Shown here: positions 7,953-14,102 of the stretch, piece by piece
How positions within the stretch are numbered: the stretch's first letter is position 1
How the letters are laid out: each line of letters opens with the position of its first letter
From: Bacteriovoracaceae bacterium
GTDB lineage: Bacteria; Bdellovibrionota; UBA1018
Direction of reading: 5' to 3'
Assembly: GCA_947500275.1 (NCBI GenBank)
Contig: CANMSW010000028.1
Location: 1-14,102, forward strand
Length of the DNA: 14,102 nucleotides
Made by a program: the position numbers and the translations under genes
The notes under the pieces: model-generated
The model's input: the letters and a program-made list of their open reading frames with translations, nothing else
Database searches by the model: none
Told to the model about the DNA's origin: nothing

Positions 7953-10084
7953 GAATTCCTCTTACTCTCGCCCTGATGGACCCCGGGGAGAATCACAGAA
8001 AACCGTGTCCCTTTGCCAGGCTCACTTTCCACTTCGATCCGCCCGTGATGCGCCTCTACGATCTTCTGACAAATCGAGAGCCCCAAACCAGTCCCTTGCG
8101 GTGAAGTCGTGAAAAACGGAATGAAGATTCGTTCGAGATTTTCAGGGGAAATACCCGGGCCATTATCTTCCACTGAAATCGATATCCCCTGTAGCGAGGG
8201 GCGATTCAAGTTTCGATAGCGTTCCACACTCAACCTGACCTGCCCATGCCCGCCTTGGGCATGATTCTCGTGGGCCGCGCGAAACGCATTCTGAACGAGG
8301 TTAATGAGAACCTGAATCAATCGCTCCGACGAAGCCGCAATGCACGCACCCTGCAGGGCTCCATCCTCTGGCAATCTCTCCAGCGTCACCCCTTCAGGAG
8401 CAGAATTCTGCAGGAGCGTAAAAACTCGATCCACAATCGCAGAGACTTCAACCGGACGTAACTCAAGAGCAGACGGTTTCGAATAATCAAGAAACTGAGT
8501 CACCACGCGATTCAAGCGCTGAACCTCTTCTTGAATAATGCTCAAGAATCGGGCGTCTTCTGGCGGAATCGAAGTGGGATTCAACAGTTGCACTGCACCC
8601 TGGATTGCTCCGAGCGGGTTTCGAATTTCGTGCGCCAGGCCGGCGGCCATTTCCCCCAGCGCAGCTAAACGCTCCTTCTCTCGCTGCCGCACAAATACGT
8701 CCATCCCGCGCAATTGGGATGCGGCCTGATCGAGGTAAGGAAAAAGGAACTGAAGCAAACCCCAGTTCCCGCCCCAAGGCTCGGGCGGATTCGTCGCGCG
8801 CACTGCAATGAAAGCGAGAGTCACGCCGCCGTCCCGCAGCGGGATCAATAAGTTAGCGTTCAGACTTTTGATCGCATGGATGAGGGCCGCATTCGATTCT
8901 CGATGGGTGGAGCTCGTCGAACGATCGATTTCATTTTCGATGACTTGATCGAACAACACGGGGATATCCCCCCGCCGCTGCAAACGATCGAAAGTTTTCG
9001 TGATCGGATGATTCACAAGAATCTCGCGCACGTCAGAAGGAATCGCGCCCCGCATCGCGACTCGCTGATAGCGGGTCCCGTCCCCCCGAAGCGCATAAAT
9101 AGCGGCGCCTTCGGGCTCAAGGAGCTCTTCAAGTGTCTCGAGGATTTTCTGAAAAAGAACACTCGAGGCCGTCACCCCTACTAACTGCGCCTGAGCCTGC
9201 CGAACTTTCTGAAGTAAACTTCGATCCTTTTGAGTCAAGAGCCGCTGAGTCAGGTAACCGACTGCGGTTCGAAGGGGATCAAGGAGAGCGAGAATTAGAA
9301 ACGAGGCAATAAACGAGTTCAAGAAGAACAGCCCGGGGCTGTTCTCAATCCACGCGACCAGAAGTCCATAGATACCCGCCAAGATCAGCGCGATCACGAT
9401 GAGAACCATGAGCCGCGAGAAGAGGGCACCAAAGTTGAGGAGACGCTGCTGCGTGATGGCTCGACTGATAAAGTACAAATAGAATGCAAGGGCGATGTTC
9501 CCGACTGACGGGGGAATCTCCCCGATCGCGGGCACGTGATCCATGACTGCAAAAACGAGAATCGCGAGTCCCCCCAGATAGATCCCGCCTCGAGCGCGAA
9601 ACCCTACCGCTGGGAGTTTAGGGCGAACAGGAAGGCCTCGCTGCATGCGGTAATCTTTCACCATCAAGTGAAACGTTTGCAGACCAATCACGGCCGGGTA
9701 AAAAAGAACCAGATATCGAAACCATACCTGCTCTTGCCATCCTAAGAAAATGGCCGTCCCGATCGGGAGCGAGAGCAATGCGGTGATCTCAAGCAACCGT
9801 TTCGAGAGCACATCTTTGACCCGCAGCAGGACCCGAATAAAGAGCAGACCAAAGGGCGCCAATAGGACGTTCAGGAGGAGGTGGGTCTGATAGACAAGAT
9901 CATCTCTCAGAACTCCAGGTCCGATCCGCCACAAGACGAACGTCATCGACCAGGCGGCCACCACAAGGCAAAGCGATGAAAAGGCTAAGAAGAGCGAATT
10001 TCGGACGTTCCTGGCCAAAATAGAAAATCCCAATGCAAAACTGGTCAGGGACAGAAGAAGCGCAGACTGGCTGAGGATTTCCAT
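7949..10084 (-). CDS. Membrane sensor histidine kinase (multi-helix N-terminus, GAF, HisKA, HATPase)
   Basis: The product is 711 residues. The first about 270 residues hold roughly nine hydrophobic helices with only short loops, so the sensor is buried in the membrane with no large periplasmic domain. Residues about 300-460 look like a GAF domain (FQKILETLEELLEPEGAAIYAL to IPLRDGGVTLAFIAVR). The dimerisation/phosphoacceptor helix GEMAAGLAHEIRNPLGAIQG carries the active His485. The ATP-binding domain has an N-box with Asn599 in NLVQNA, G1 DNGPGI at 640-645, F-box FIPFFTT at 654-660 and G2 GTGLGLS at 664-670, all intact. This architecture paired with a sigma-54 regulator is like PrsK/PrsR of exosortase/PEP-CTERM systems, but no such genes are visible here, so I give no symbol. 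The ATG at 10084 is preceded by only a weak GGA. The gene precedes and overlaps its regulator by 4 bp (ATGA). Confidence 0.93.
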   Translation of the reverse strand: MEILSQSALLLSLTSFALGFSILARNVRNSLFLAFSSLCLVVAAWSMTFVLWRIGPGVLRDDLVYQTHLLLNVLLAPFGLLFIRVLLRVKDVLSKRLLEITALLSLPIGTAIFLGWQEQVWFRYLVLFYPAVIGLQTFHLMVKDYRMQRGLPVRPKLPAVGFRARGGIYLGGLAILVFAVMDHVPAIGEIPPSVGNIALAFYLYFISRAITQQRLLNFGALFSRLMVLIVIALILAGIYGLLVAWIENSPGLFFLNSFIASFLILALLDPLRTAVGYLTQRLLTQKDRSLLQKVRQAQAQLVGVTASSVLFQKILETLEELLEPEGAAIYALRGDGTRYQRVAMRGAIPSDVREILVNHPITKTFDRLQRRGDIPVLFDQVIENEIDRSTSSTHRESNAALIHAIKSLNANLLIPLRDGGVTLAFIAVRATNPPEPWGGNWGLLQFLFPYLDQAASQLRGMDVFVRQREKERLAALGEMAAGLAHEIRNPLGAIQGAVQLLNPTSIPPEDARFLSIIQEEVQRLNRVVTQFLDYSKPSALELRPVEVSAIVDRVFTLLQNSAPEGVTLERLPEDGALQGACIAASSERLIQVLINLVQNAFRAAHENHAQGGHGQVRLSVERYRNLNRPSLQGISISVEDNGPGISPENLERIFIPFFTTSPQGTGLGLSICQKIVEAHHGRIEVESEPGKGTRFSVILPGVHQGESKRNS

Positions 10085-10201
10085 AGGAATCCAGAACTTA
10101 TCTCGCTCCCAGTGTCTGTCTCAAGCAGAGAGGCTGAAACGGCTAGCCTTCGGACAGGATTTTCTCAAGATCGGCGACCGACGCTCCGAAAAGTCCACAG
10201 C

Positions 10202-10849
10202 ATGGGATCGAACTCACAAGAATCGTCGCCAAATCATGTCCATTCCACCGAAAACCGAGGGAACCGCCCCAAGGTCGCGCTTTCTCGGCGCCTCCCTGTG
10301 AACCCGGTTGAAGCCCTTATTTTTGCAGTCGTTCTGGGTGGGTTTTCTTACTCGGTCGGTGACCTTTTCCGGGAACGGGATACTTTTACGGCACTTTTTG
10401 ATGAAGAGGAACCCAGTCCGACAGGAATCGTCTCCCAAGACCTGAGCACTCGAAGTAGGCGCGCGCCTGCTTCCGCCCAGATCACCCAAGAGGCCCCGGG
10501 TGTGGACTCGGAAAGAGACCCTGCCTCGATCCAGAGTGCTGCGGGGAGCATGAGACAATTTGATTTCCGCTGTGACCTTTCCGGCGAACAATCCGTTGAT
10601 GCGGGAAAAGTGCGAATTTCGGGACCCTTCTGCCCAGGTTCGCGGGGCACGACGAACGAGTCCCCCCTAAAGACGACATTACTCAACGAAGCCAACCAGT
10701 TCACTGCGACCGTCTTTATGGACTCCTCGACTGGTCGATTCTCCACTGATTATGTTCCGCTGGGGGCAGGACCAAACCCCATTCAGATCGAGTTCAGATA
10801 TGCCGACGGAAGCGCTGTAAAAAAGTCTTTTGTCCTCCTTAAAAAGTGA
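10202..10849 (+). CDS. Single-pass membrane protein of unknown function
   Basis: From the ATG at 10202 the product is 215 residues; an in-frame GTG at 10112 would add 30 residues but leave only 27 bp to the divergent kinase gene and has no ribosome site, so I prefer the ATG, although it also lacks a strong one. A cytoplasmic N-terminus of about 35 residues rich in Ser, Asn and Arg is followed by one hydrophobic segment (VEALIFAVVLGGFSYSVG). Next come an acidic/Ser/Ala-rich linker of about 70 residues and a C-terminal domain of about 100 residues. That domain begins FDFRCDLSG, has a second Cys in ISGPFCPGS, and continues with short beta-like segments (FTATVFMD, FSTDYVPLGAGPNPIQIEFRYADG). This suggests an Ig-like fold with a disulfide outside the cytoplasmic membrane, which is inference. 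I recognise no family. The gene ends in a strong terminator, so it is probably monocistronic. Confidence 0.66.
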   Translation: MGSNSQESSPNHVHSTENRGNRPKVALSRRLPVNPVEALIFAVVLGGFSYSVGDLFRERDTFTALFDEEEPSPTGIVSQDLSTRSRRAPASAQITQEAPGVDSERDPASIQSAAGSMRQFDFRCDLSGEQSVDAGKVRISGPFCPGSRGTTNESPLKTTLLNEANQFTATVFMDSSTGRFSTDYVPLGAGPNPIQIEFRYADGSAVKKSFVLLKK

Positions 10850-10879
10850 CCGTACTTTTAAAAAAAGGCGGCTCCGCTA

Positions 10880-10914
10880 AAATGCCCCAGATTCAGTCTG
10901 GGGCATTTTTTTCT
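10880..10914 (+). terminator. Intrinsic terminator after the single-pass membrane protein gene
   Basis: AATGCCCCAGA at 10881-10891 and TCTGGGGCATT at 10897-10907 form a perfect 11-bp stem with a five-base TTCAG loop, followed immediately by a T-run. It begins 31 bp after the stop codon at 10849 and isolates the upstream gene from flagellin. A smaller GGCGG-CT-CCGCT hairpin precedes it at 10867-10878. Confidence 0.92.
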
Positions 10915-11085
10915 ATTTGATCCCTCACATCATGGGCAATTTGTTCCTGTAAGGGCTTCACGCCTGGGTGGGGCACGGACTAACTCGTGCTCCGTCCCCA
11001 GTCCTTGCCCCAACCTCCGCCCCAGCCTCGAAGCAAATTCTCAAATCTTTTCAGACACATCCCTGGGTCTAAAAATACCCGACTT

Positions 11086-11102
11086 TTTATATACGGTATA
11101 AA
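11086..11102. repeat. AT-rich inverted repeat TTTATA-N5-TATAAA
   Basis: TTTATA at 11086-11091 and TATAAA at 11097-11102 are exact reverse complements around TACGG. The site is centred about 33 bp upstream of the proposed sigma-28 -35 element, a position fitting an activator or repressor site. The TATAAA arm could instead be a sigma-70 -10 box, but no good -35 lies upstream. Confidence 0.4.
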
Positions 11103-11126
11103 TATCTGAAATCATTCATTTTTTTT

Positions 11127-11153
11127 TCAAGTCGGAAAAATTTGCACCGATAG
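11127..11153 (+). promoter_or_regulatory. Sigma-28 (FliA) type flagellin promoter
   Basis: TCAA at 11127-11130, exactly 15 bases, then ACCGATAG at 11146-11153. The flagellar sigma-28 consensus is TAAA-N15-GCCGATAA, so this matches 3 of 4 and 6 of 8 positions with ideal spacing, and the core CCGATA is perfect. It is preceded by a T-run (11119-11127). It predicts a transcript start near 11160 and a leader of about 160 nt before the flagellin ATG at 11323. Confidence 0.75.
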
Positions 11154-11159
11154 GTCTGG

Positions 11160-11322
11160 TGTGAGCGGGAAAGGATTGCCGCCATAGGGACTGGGAACAC
11201 CAGGTCTCTTCTCAAGTAGGAAAGATTCATGGAGGAACACACGGAAGAACAGGACTGCTTCCGCCAGTGCCGATTCAAACGGAACTGGAATGAAGCGTCC
11301 GAAGACAAAGGGAGAACTTGTC
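11160..11322 (+). promoter_or_regulatory. Long GGA-rich flagellin 5' leader, possible CsrA target
   Basis: About 12 GGA triplets occur in 163 bases, several times more than base composition predicts (about 3). One lies in the loop of a small hairpin: GCGG at 11165-11168 pairs with CCGC at 11179-11182, exposing GAAAGGATTG. This resembles the CsrA preference for A(A/G)GGAU in a loop. CTGGTGT at 11156-11162 pairs with ACACCAG at 11197-11203 and could enclose that hairpin, if transcription starts early enough. Another GGA is part of the flagellin Shine-Dalgarno (GGGAG, 11310-11314). CsrA control of flagellin translation is known in Bacillus (hag with FliW); its use here is inference. Confidence 0.45.
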
Positions 11323-12156
11323 ATGGCCTTAAGAATTTCAACGAACGTCCAGGCGCTAGCAGCACAGCGATACTTGACGAGTAACAGTGAGACCCAAAAC
11401 CGAGCCCTGGAAAAACTTTCCTCCGGCTCACGCATCAACCGAGCCGGTGATGACGCCGCAGGCCTCGCGATCAGCGAACGCCTTCGTGCGAACATCCGCT
11501 CGATGAAGCAAGCCATCCGAAACGCGAACGACGGCGTCGGCCTCGTTCAGACGGCGGAAGGCGGGATGAACGAAATTTCCAATATCTTAATCCGCTTACG
11601 CGAACTGTCCATGCAGTCGGCATCCGACACGATTGGACCTACGGAGCGCGGATTCGTCGACAAAGAAGTTCAAAATCTGAAGGCAGAGATCGATCGGATC
11701 TCCCACGGCACCGAGTTCAACGGGATCCGTCTCTTGAACGGTACCGCAAACTCCTTAGACATCCAGGTTGGTCTTTACAACGACCCGATGCAGGATCGCT
11801 TTCAATTCGATACAAAGCCGAATGAAACGACCCTGAAAGCCCTTGGCCTCGGAGACGTCTCGACGATGACTCGCGACTCTTCGCAGCAGAATTTGGCGAT
11901 GCTCGATAGCGCCATCACCAAGCTGAACGAAAACCGTTCGTCGCTCGGTGCCCTCCAGAACCGCCTCCAGTCGTCGATCAGCAACATGACGATCTACCGC
12001 GAGAACTTGGAAGGGGCCAACGCCCGGATTCGCGACACCGATATGGCCGAAGAAACCAGCGAGCTCACGAAAGCGAACATCCTTTCTCAGGCCGCAGTCT
12101 CCGTCCTCGGACAAGCGAACCAGAACCCTCAGCTTGCATTGAAGCTGCTCGGTTAA
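11323..12156 (+). CDS. fliC: Flagellin, compact D0-D1 form
   Basis: The protein is 277 residues, the structural subunit of the flagellar filament, exported through the flagellar type III system. The N-terminal D0/D1 helices are canonical: MALRISTNVQALAAQRYLT, LEKLSSGSRINRAGDDAAGLAISERLR, and the NDGVGLVQTAEGGMNEI segment. The C-terminal half has NRLQSSISNM, then ARIRDTDMAEETSELTKANIL, and ends NQNPQLALKLLG. Only about 90 residues separate the conserved ends, so the surface-exposed D2/D3 domains of larger flagellins are missing, as in Bdellovibrio FliC proteins. The start at MALRIS is chosen over the in-frame ATG at 11290 because it is the family N-terminus and has GGGAG eight bases upstream. 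A sigma-28-type promoter and a long leader precede it. No export chaperone or other flagellar gene is in the window, so this may be an isolated flagellin copy. Confidence 0.96.
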   Translation: MALRISTNVQALAAQRYLTSNSETQNRALEKLSSGSRINRAGDDAAGLAISERLRANIRSMKQAIRNANDGVGLVQTAEGGMNEISNILIRLRELSMQSASDTIGPTERGFVDKEVQNLKAEIDRISHGTEFNGIRLLNGTANSLDIQVGLYNDPMQDRFQFDTKPNETTLKALGLGDVSTMTRDSSQQNLAMLDSAITKLNENRSSLGALQNRLQSSISNMTIYRENLEGANARIRDTDMAEETSELTKANILSQAAVSVLGQANQNPQLALKLLG

Positions 12157-12219
12157 GTTCACGATTTGAGACGTATTCTCCTTTGATTTGATGCCATGAC
12201 AGAACTTCGGGGGCCGAAT

Positions 12220-12244
12220 CCCTTACGTCGAGACGACGTTAGGG
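12220..12244. repeat. Stable hairpin between flagellin and trmB
   Basis: CCCTTACGTCG and CGACGTTAGGG form an 11-bp stem with one T-T mismatch and a three-base AGA loop. It lies 64 bp after the flagellin stop. No T-run follows on the plus strand (AGGGAGCCCT comes next), so it is not a standard intrinsic terminator. It may protect or end the flagellin mRNA 3' end, or be an operator for trmB. Confidence 0.5.
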
Positions 12245-12310
12245 AGGGAGCCCTCGAAGTCGTTGGCGTATCTCAACGCTCGGACTTGATTAGGGGGTCC
12301 CAGAAGGGGT

Positions 12311-13078
12311 ATGCCCCAACGCATCATGACATCCCGTCCAAGCAATCCCGACCCAAGCCGTCTTCCCATCCAGCATCCGGATTACCGTTACACGCCGACC
12401 AAGAACATTTACGGCGAAAAAATCAAAGAATTCTCGGACCTCATTCACAGTGACCAAGACACCGAAGCACGTCGCGGAGAATGGCGCTCGAGCTTTCGGG
12501 ATGCCGCCTCATCCCTGAAAAAGACCAACCGCCGAAAGCTCCATGTCGAAGTCGGCTGCAATGGCGGACACGTCATTCTGGAATGGGCGACGAAAAATCC
12601 CGACGATGCCTGGATCGGCCTCGACTGGAAATTTAAGCAAATCTACCGTGGCGGCGAAAAAGCCCACAAGCGCGGCCTTAAAAACCTCATGTTCTTCCGC
12701 GCCAACCTCGCCCGCTTGAAGTACATGTTCGCGCCCGGAGAAATCGATCACCTATACCTGTACTTCCCGGACCCTTGGGCGAAGAAGTCTCAATGGAAGA
12801 ATCGCTCCATCACGGCTGAAAGCTTGCGCGAGTTACGGACTTTGATCGCTGAAGGAGGGGTTTTCCATATCAAGACCGACCATGCTGGCTATTTCGAATG
12901 GATGTCGGAAGCGTTTGCGCAAGTGGGCGATATTTGGAAAATCGAGCGCATCACCCAGGACCTTCACGCCGGCAATCCAGACGCGGGTAAATTACAGATT
13001 CCGGATGTGACCTTATTCGAAAAGCTCTTCATTAAGGACGGAATCCCCATCAACAGCGCTTGGCTCAGGGCAATTTAA
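12311..13078 (+). CDS. trmB: tRNA (guanine-N7-)-methyltransferase TrmB
   Basis: The enzyme uses SAM to make m7G at position 46 of the tRNA variable loop. The product is 255 residues, a little longer than the usual 210-240 because of an N-terminal extension of about 30. The SAM-binding motif I reads VEVGCNGGHVI (79-89), with the ribose-binding acidic position at D105 (IGLDW). The family signature appears as FPDPWAKKSQWKNRS at 152-166, where the norm is FPDPWPKKRHxKRR; the PDPW core and KK are kept but the RHxKRR part is altered. TD at 189-190 in HIKTDHAGYFEWM and the C-terminal LFEKLFIKDGIPI match the family. ATG 12311 has AGAAGG three bases upstream; ATG 12326 is an alternative with no better site. 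The pseudouridine synthase gene follows after 10 bp, so the two probably form a tRNA/rRNA modification operon. Confidence 0.9.
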   Translation: MPQRIMTSRPSNPDPSRLPIQHPDYRYTPTKNIYGEKIKEFSDLIHSDQDTEARRGEWRSSFRDAASSLKKTNRRKLHVEVGCNGGHVILEWATKNPDDAWIGLDWKFKQIYRGGEKAHKRGLKNLMFFRANLARLKYMFAPGEIDHLYLYFPDPWAKKSQWKNRSITAESLRELRTLIAEGGVFHIKTDHAGYFEWMSEAFAQVGDIWKIERITQDLHAGNPDAGKLQIPDVTLFEKLFIKDGIPINSAWLRAI

Positions 13079-13088
13079 CTTTAACAAA

Positions 13089-13886
13089 ATGACGGGAAAC
13101 CGCCCCGCGGGAGGATCCCGTCGAAAACCCGGACAAGTCTCACTCGACCGTGCGCTGTCGAAACTGGGACTCGCTTCGAGGACCGTCGCCCGAACACTAA
13201 TCGAAGCTGGACGCGTTCAAGTCAACGGACAGATCCGTCGAGACCCTGGATTTCCAGTCAATCCGGATCGAGCGCGTATTGAGGTGGATGGCCAGCAACA
13301 GGAGCTTCGCGAATTCAGAGCCTTCATGCTCCACAAGCCCCGCGGCGTTGTCACTACGCGCTCTGACGAAAAGGGCCGGGCAACCGTCCTCTCCATCCTG
13401 CCGGACGCACTTCAGAGTCTTCACTTGGCTATCGTCGGACGGCTCGATCTTGCGACCACCGGCCTTCTGCTCTTAACGAACGACACCCGGCTATCGGCAT
13501 GGCTTACCGATCCAGCCAGTGGCATCGAACGAACCTATATCACCCGAGTCGAGGGCGAAATCACCGCCCAAAAGCTCGAGATACTCCGCGCAGGCATCAT
13601 GGACGACGGTGACTTTCTGAAGCCCCTCACCCTTGATCTACTCAAAGCGAGCCGTCGAGAATCGCACTTGCGCGTCGTACTCACGGAAGGAAAAAACCGA
13701 GAAATTCGACGACTCTTTGCATCCGTCGGCAATGAAGTTCGGGACCTGAAGCGGCTCTCCTATGGCACCCTTCAATTAGGCGACCTCGCAATCGGCCAAG
13801 TCCGGGAACTCTCTCGTGCCGAAATTGAAATCGCCTTTCCAGATGCGCCTCAGTCGACCACCCTGAAACAATGTGCAGTCGACTGA
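13089..13886 (+). CDS. RsuA/RluB-family 23S/16S rRNA pseudouridine synthase
   Basis: The product is 265 residues. A short basic N-terminus (GGSRRKPGQ) leads into an S4 RNA-binding domain at about 17-70 (LDRALSKLGLASRTVARTLIEAGRVQVNG). The catalytic domain follows: MLHKPRGVVTTRSDEKGRATV, then the catalytic GRLDLATTGLLLLTND with Asp120, the RTYITRVEG strand, and VLTEGKNREIRRLFASVGNEVRDLKRLSYG near the C-terminus, all typical of RsuA/RluB/RluE/RluF enzymes. RluB (U2605 of 23S rRNA) is the commonest match for an enzyme of this size outside enterobacteria, but RsuA or RluF specificity cannot be excluded, so no symbol is given. ATG 13089 starts 10 bp after the trmB stop with no clear Shine-Dalgarno, which suggests reinitiation or coupling. 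Confidence 0.92.
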   Translation: MTGNRPAGGSRRKPGQVSLDRALSKLGLASRTVARTLIEAGRVQVNGQIRRDPGFPVNPDRARIEVDGQQQELREFRAFMLHKPRGVVTTRSDEKGRATVLSILPDALQSLHLAIVGRLDLATTGLLLLTNDTRLSAWLTDPASGIERTYITRVEGEITAQKLEILRAGIMDDGDFLKPLTLDLLKASRRESHLRVVLTEGKNREIRRLFASVGNEVRDLKRLSYGTLQLGDLAIGQVRELSRAEIEIAFPDAPQSTTLKQCAVD

Positions 13887-13890
13887 TACA

Positions 13891-13902
13891 CTCGCGTGCG
13901 AG
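13891..13902. repeat. Short palindrome between convergent genes
   Basis: CTCGC and GCGAG flank a GT spacer, making a five-pair hairpin in the 23-bp gap between convergent stops. No T-run follows on either strand, so it is at most a weak shared termination signal. Confidence 0.3.
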
Positions 13903-13909
13903 GGGAGAA

Positions 13910-14102
13910 TCAATCGCCCGCTTTCACTTCCGTCCATGCGCGATCATAAAGACCCATCGCCTCACCCAAATCGTTCATGACTTCGAGCTTCGAGCGAATC
14001 GACTCGGAAGGAAATAGTCCAGGGATCGCCCGAACGTCGGCCGTAAGAGCCTCTGCAGCGCCACGATGAGCAGAGCCCACTAAGATCTTCTTCACGCGCT
14101 CC
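13910..14102 (-). CDS. PotD-like spermidine/putrescine-binding protein, C-terminus (5' end outside window)
   Basis: The reading frame is open at the right edge and ends with TGA at 13910-13912 on the minus strand, so only the last about 63 residues are present. They read ...AHRGAAEALTADVRAIPGLFPSESIRSKLEVMNDLGEAMGLYDRAWTEVKAGD. The segment LFPSE...KLEVMNDLGEAMGLYDRAWTEVKA is the standard C-terminal end of PotD/PotF periplasmic polyamine-binding proteins (type I extracellular solute-binding proteins). The protein should deliver polyamines to a PotABC-type ABC transporter, expected further right. The GTG at 14095 lies inside the conserved part and is not the start. The gene is convergent with the pseudouridine synthase gene, with 23 bp between stops. 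Confidence 0.8.
   Translation of the reverse strand, partial: ERVKKILVGSAHRGAAEALTADVRAIPGLFPSESIRSKLEVMNDLGEAMGLYDRAWTEVKAGD

Larger units (their letters stand above)
10850..11322 (+). other. 473-bp non-coding stretch upstream of flagellin
   Basis: No convincing gene is seen here on either strand. From left to right it holds the terminator of the upstream gene, a GC-rich patch with overlapping short inverted repeats (for example GCACG at 10973-10977 and CGTGC at 10986-10990), an AT-rich block at about 11066-11130 with a TTTATA/TATAAA inverted repeat, a sigma-28-type promoter, and a long GGA-rich leader running to the flagellin start. Confidence 0.7.

Noticed and set aside
10973..10990. GC-rich inverted repeats resembling a second terminator or a sigma-54 -24 element (GGCACG)
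   Set aside because: No T-run follows, and the -12 GC is not at the required ten-base distance after GG, so neither a terminator nor a sigma-54 promoter is supported.
12196..12453. 85-codon frame between flagellin and trmB
   Set aside because: It overlaps the start of trmB in another frame, includes the hairpin at 12220-12244, lacks a ribosome site and has no recognisable product.
1..14102. CRISPR arrays, tRNA/rRNA genes, insertion sequences, phage or toxin-antitoxin genes
   Set aside because: I looked for spaced direct repeats, cloverleaf-like segments, terminal inverted repeats with transposase motifs and small toxin/antitoxin pairs and saw none.

Overview
The window reads as chromosomal DNA of a flagellated Gram-negative bacterium, most likely a Bdellovibrionota (Bdellovibrio-like) relative. 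The pointers are a compact flagellin ending in NQNPQLALKLLG, very like Bdellovibrio FliC proteins as I recall them; a signal-peptide-bearing beta-barrel protein; and long sigma-54-type signalling genes. This placement is an inference from a few proteins. Genes are densely packed, moderately GC-rich, and mostly housekeeping or signalling. I see no insertion sequence, phage gene, CRISPR array, tRNA or rRNA.

Left part (1-5914, all + strand): the 3' part of an AlkD-like DNA alkylation repair gene, an M3 zinc oligopeptidase (PrlC/OpdA type), a small secreted outer-membrane barrel protein, a TetA-like MFS exporter, and a KamA-family radical SAM/PLP aminomutase that starts 12 bp after the exporter stops.

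Middle (5896-10084, all - strand): a two-component system made of a nine-helix/GAF/HisKA histidine kinase overlapping an NtrC-type sigma-54 activator by 4 bp (ATGA), followed after 98 bp by a small exported cysteine-containing protein of unknown function. The 98-bp gap holds two inverted repeats built on CCAGG/CCTGG arms.

Right part: a single-pass membrane protein of unknown function (+), a strong intrinsic terminator, a 400-bp regulatory stretch and a flagellin gene (+). A sigma-28-type promoter with exact 15-bp spacing lies about 170 bp upstream of flagellin. The predicted transcript leader is unusually rich in GGA triplets, one of them in a hairpin loop, which suggests CsrA-type translational control. 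Then come trmB (tRNA m7G46 methyltransferase) and an RsuA/RluB-type pseudouridine synthase, 10 bp apart and likely co-transcribed. The window ends with the C-terminus of a PotD-like polyamine-binding protein on the - strand.

I found no clearly new multi-gene system. The best leads are the flagellin leader, the AlkD homologue with Leu at the catalytic Trp position, the exporter/aminomutase pair, and the inverted repeats next to the two-component operon.
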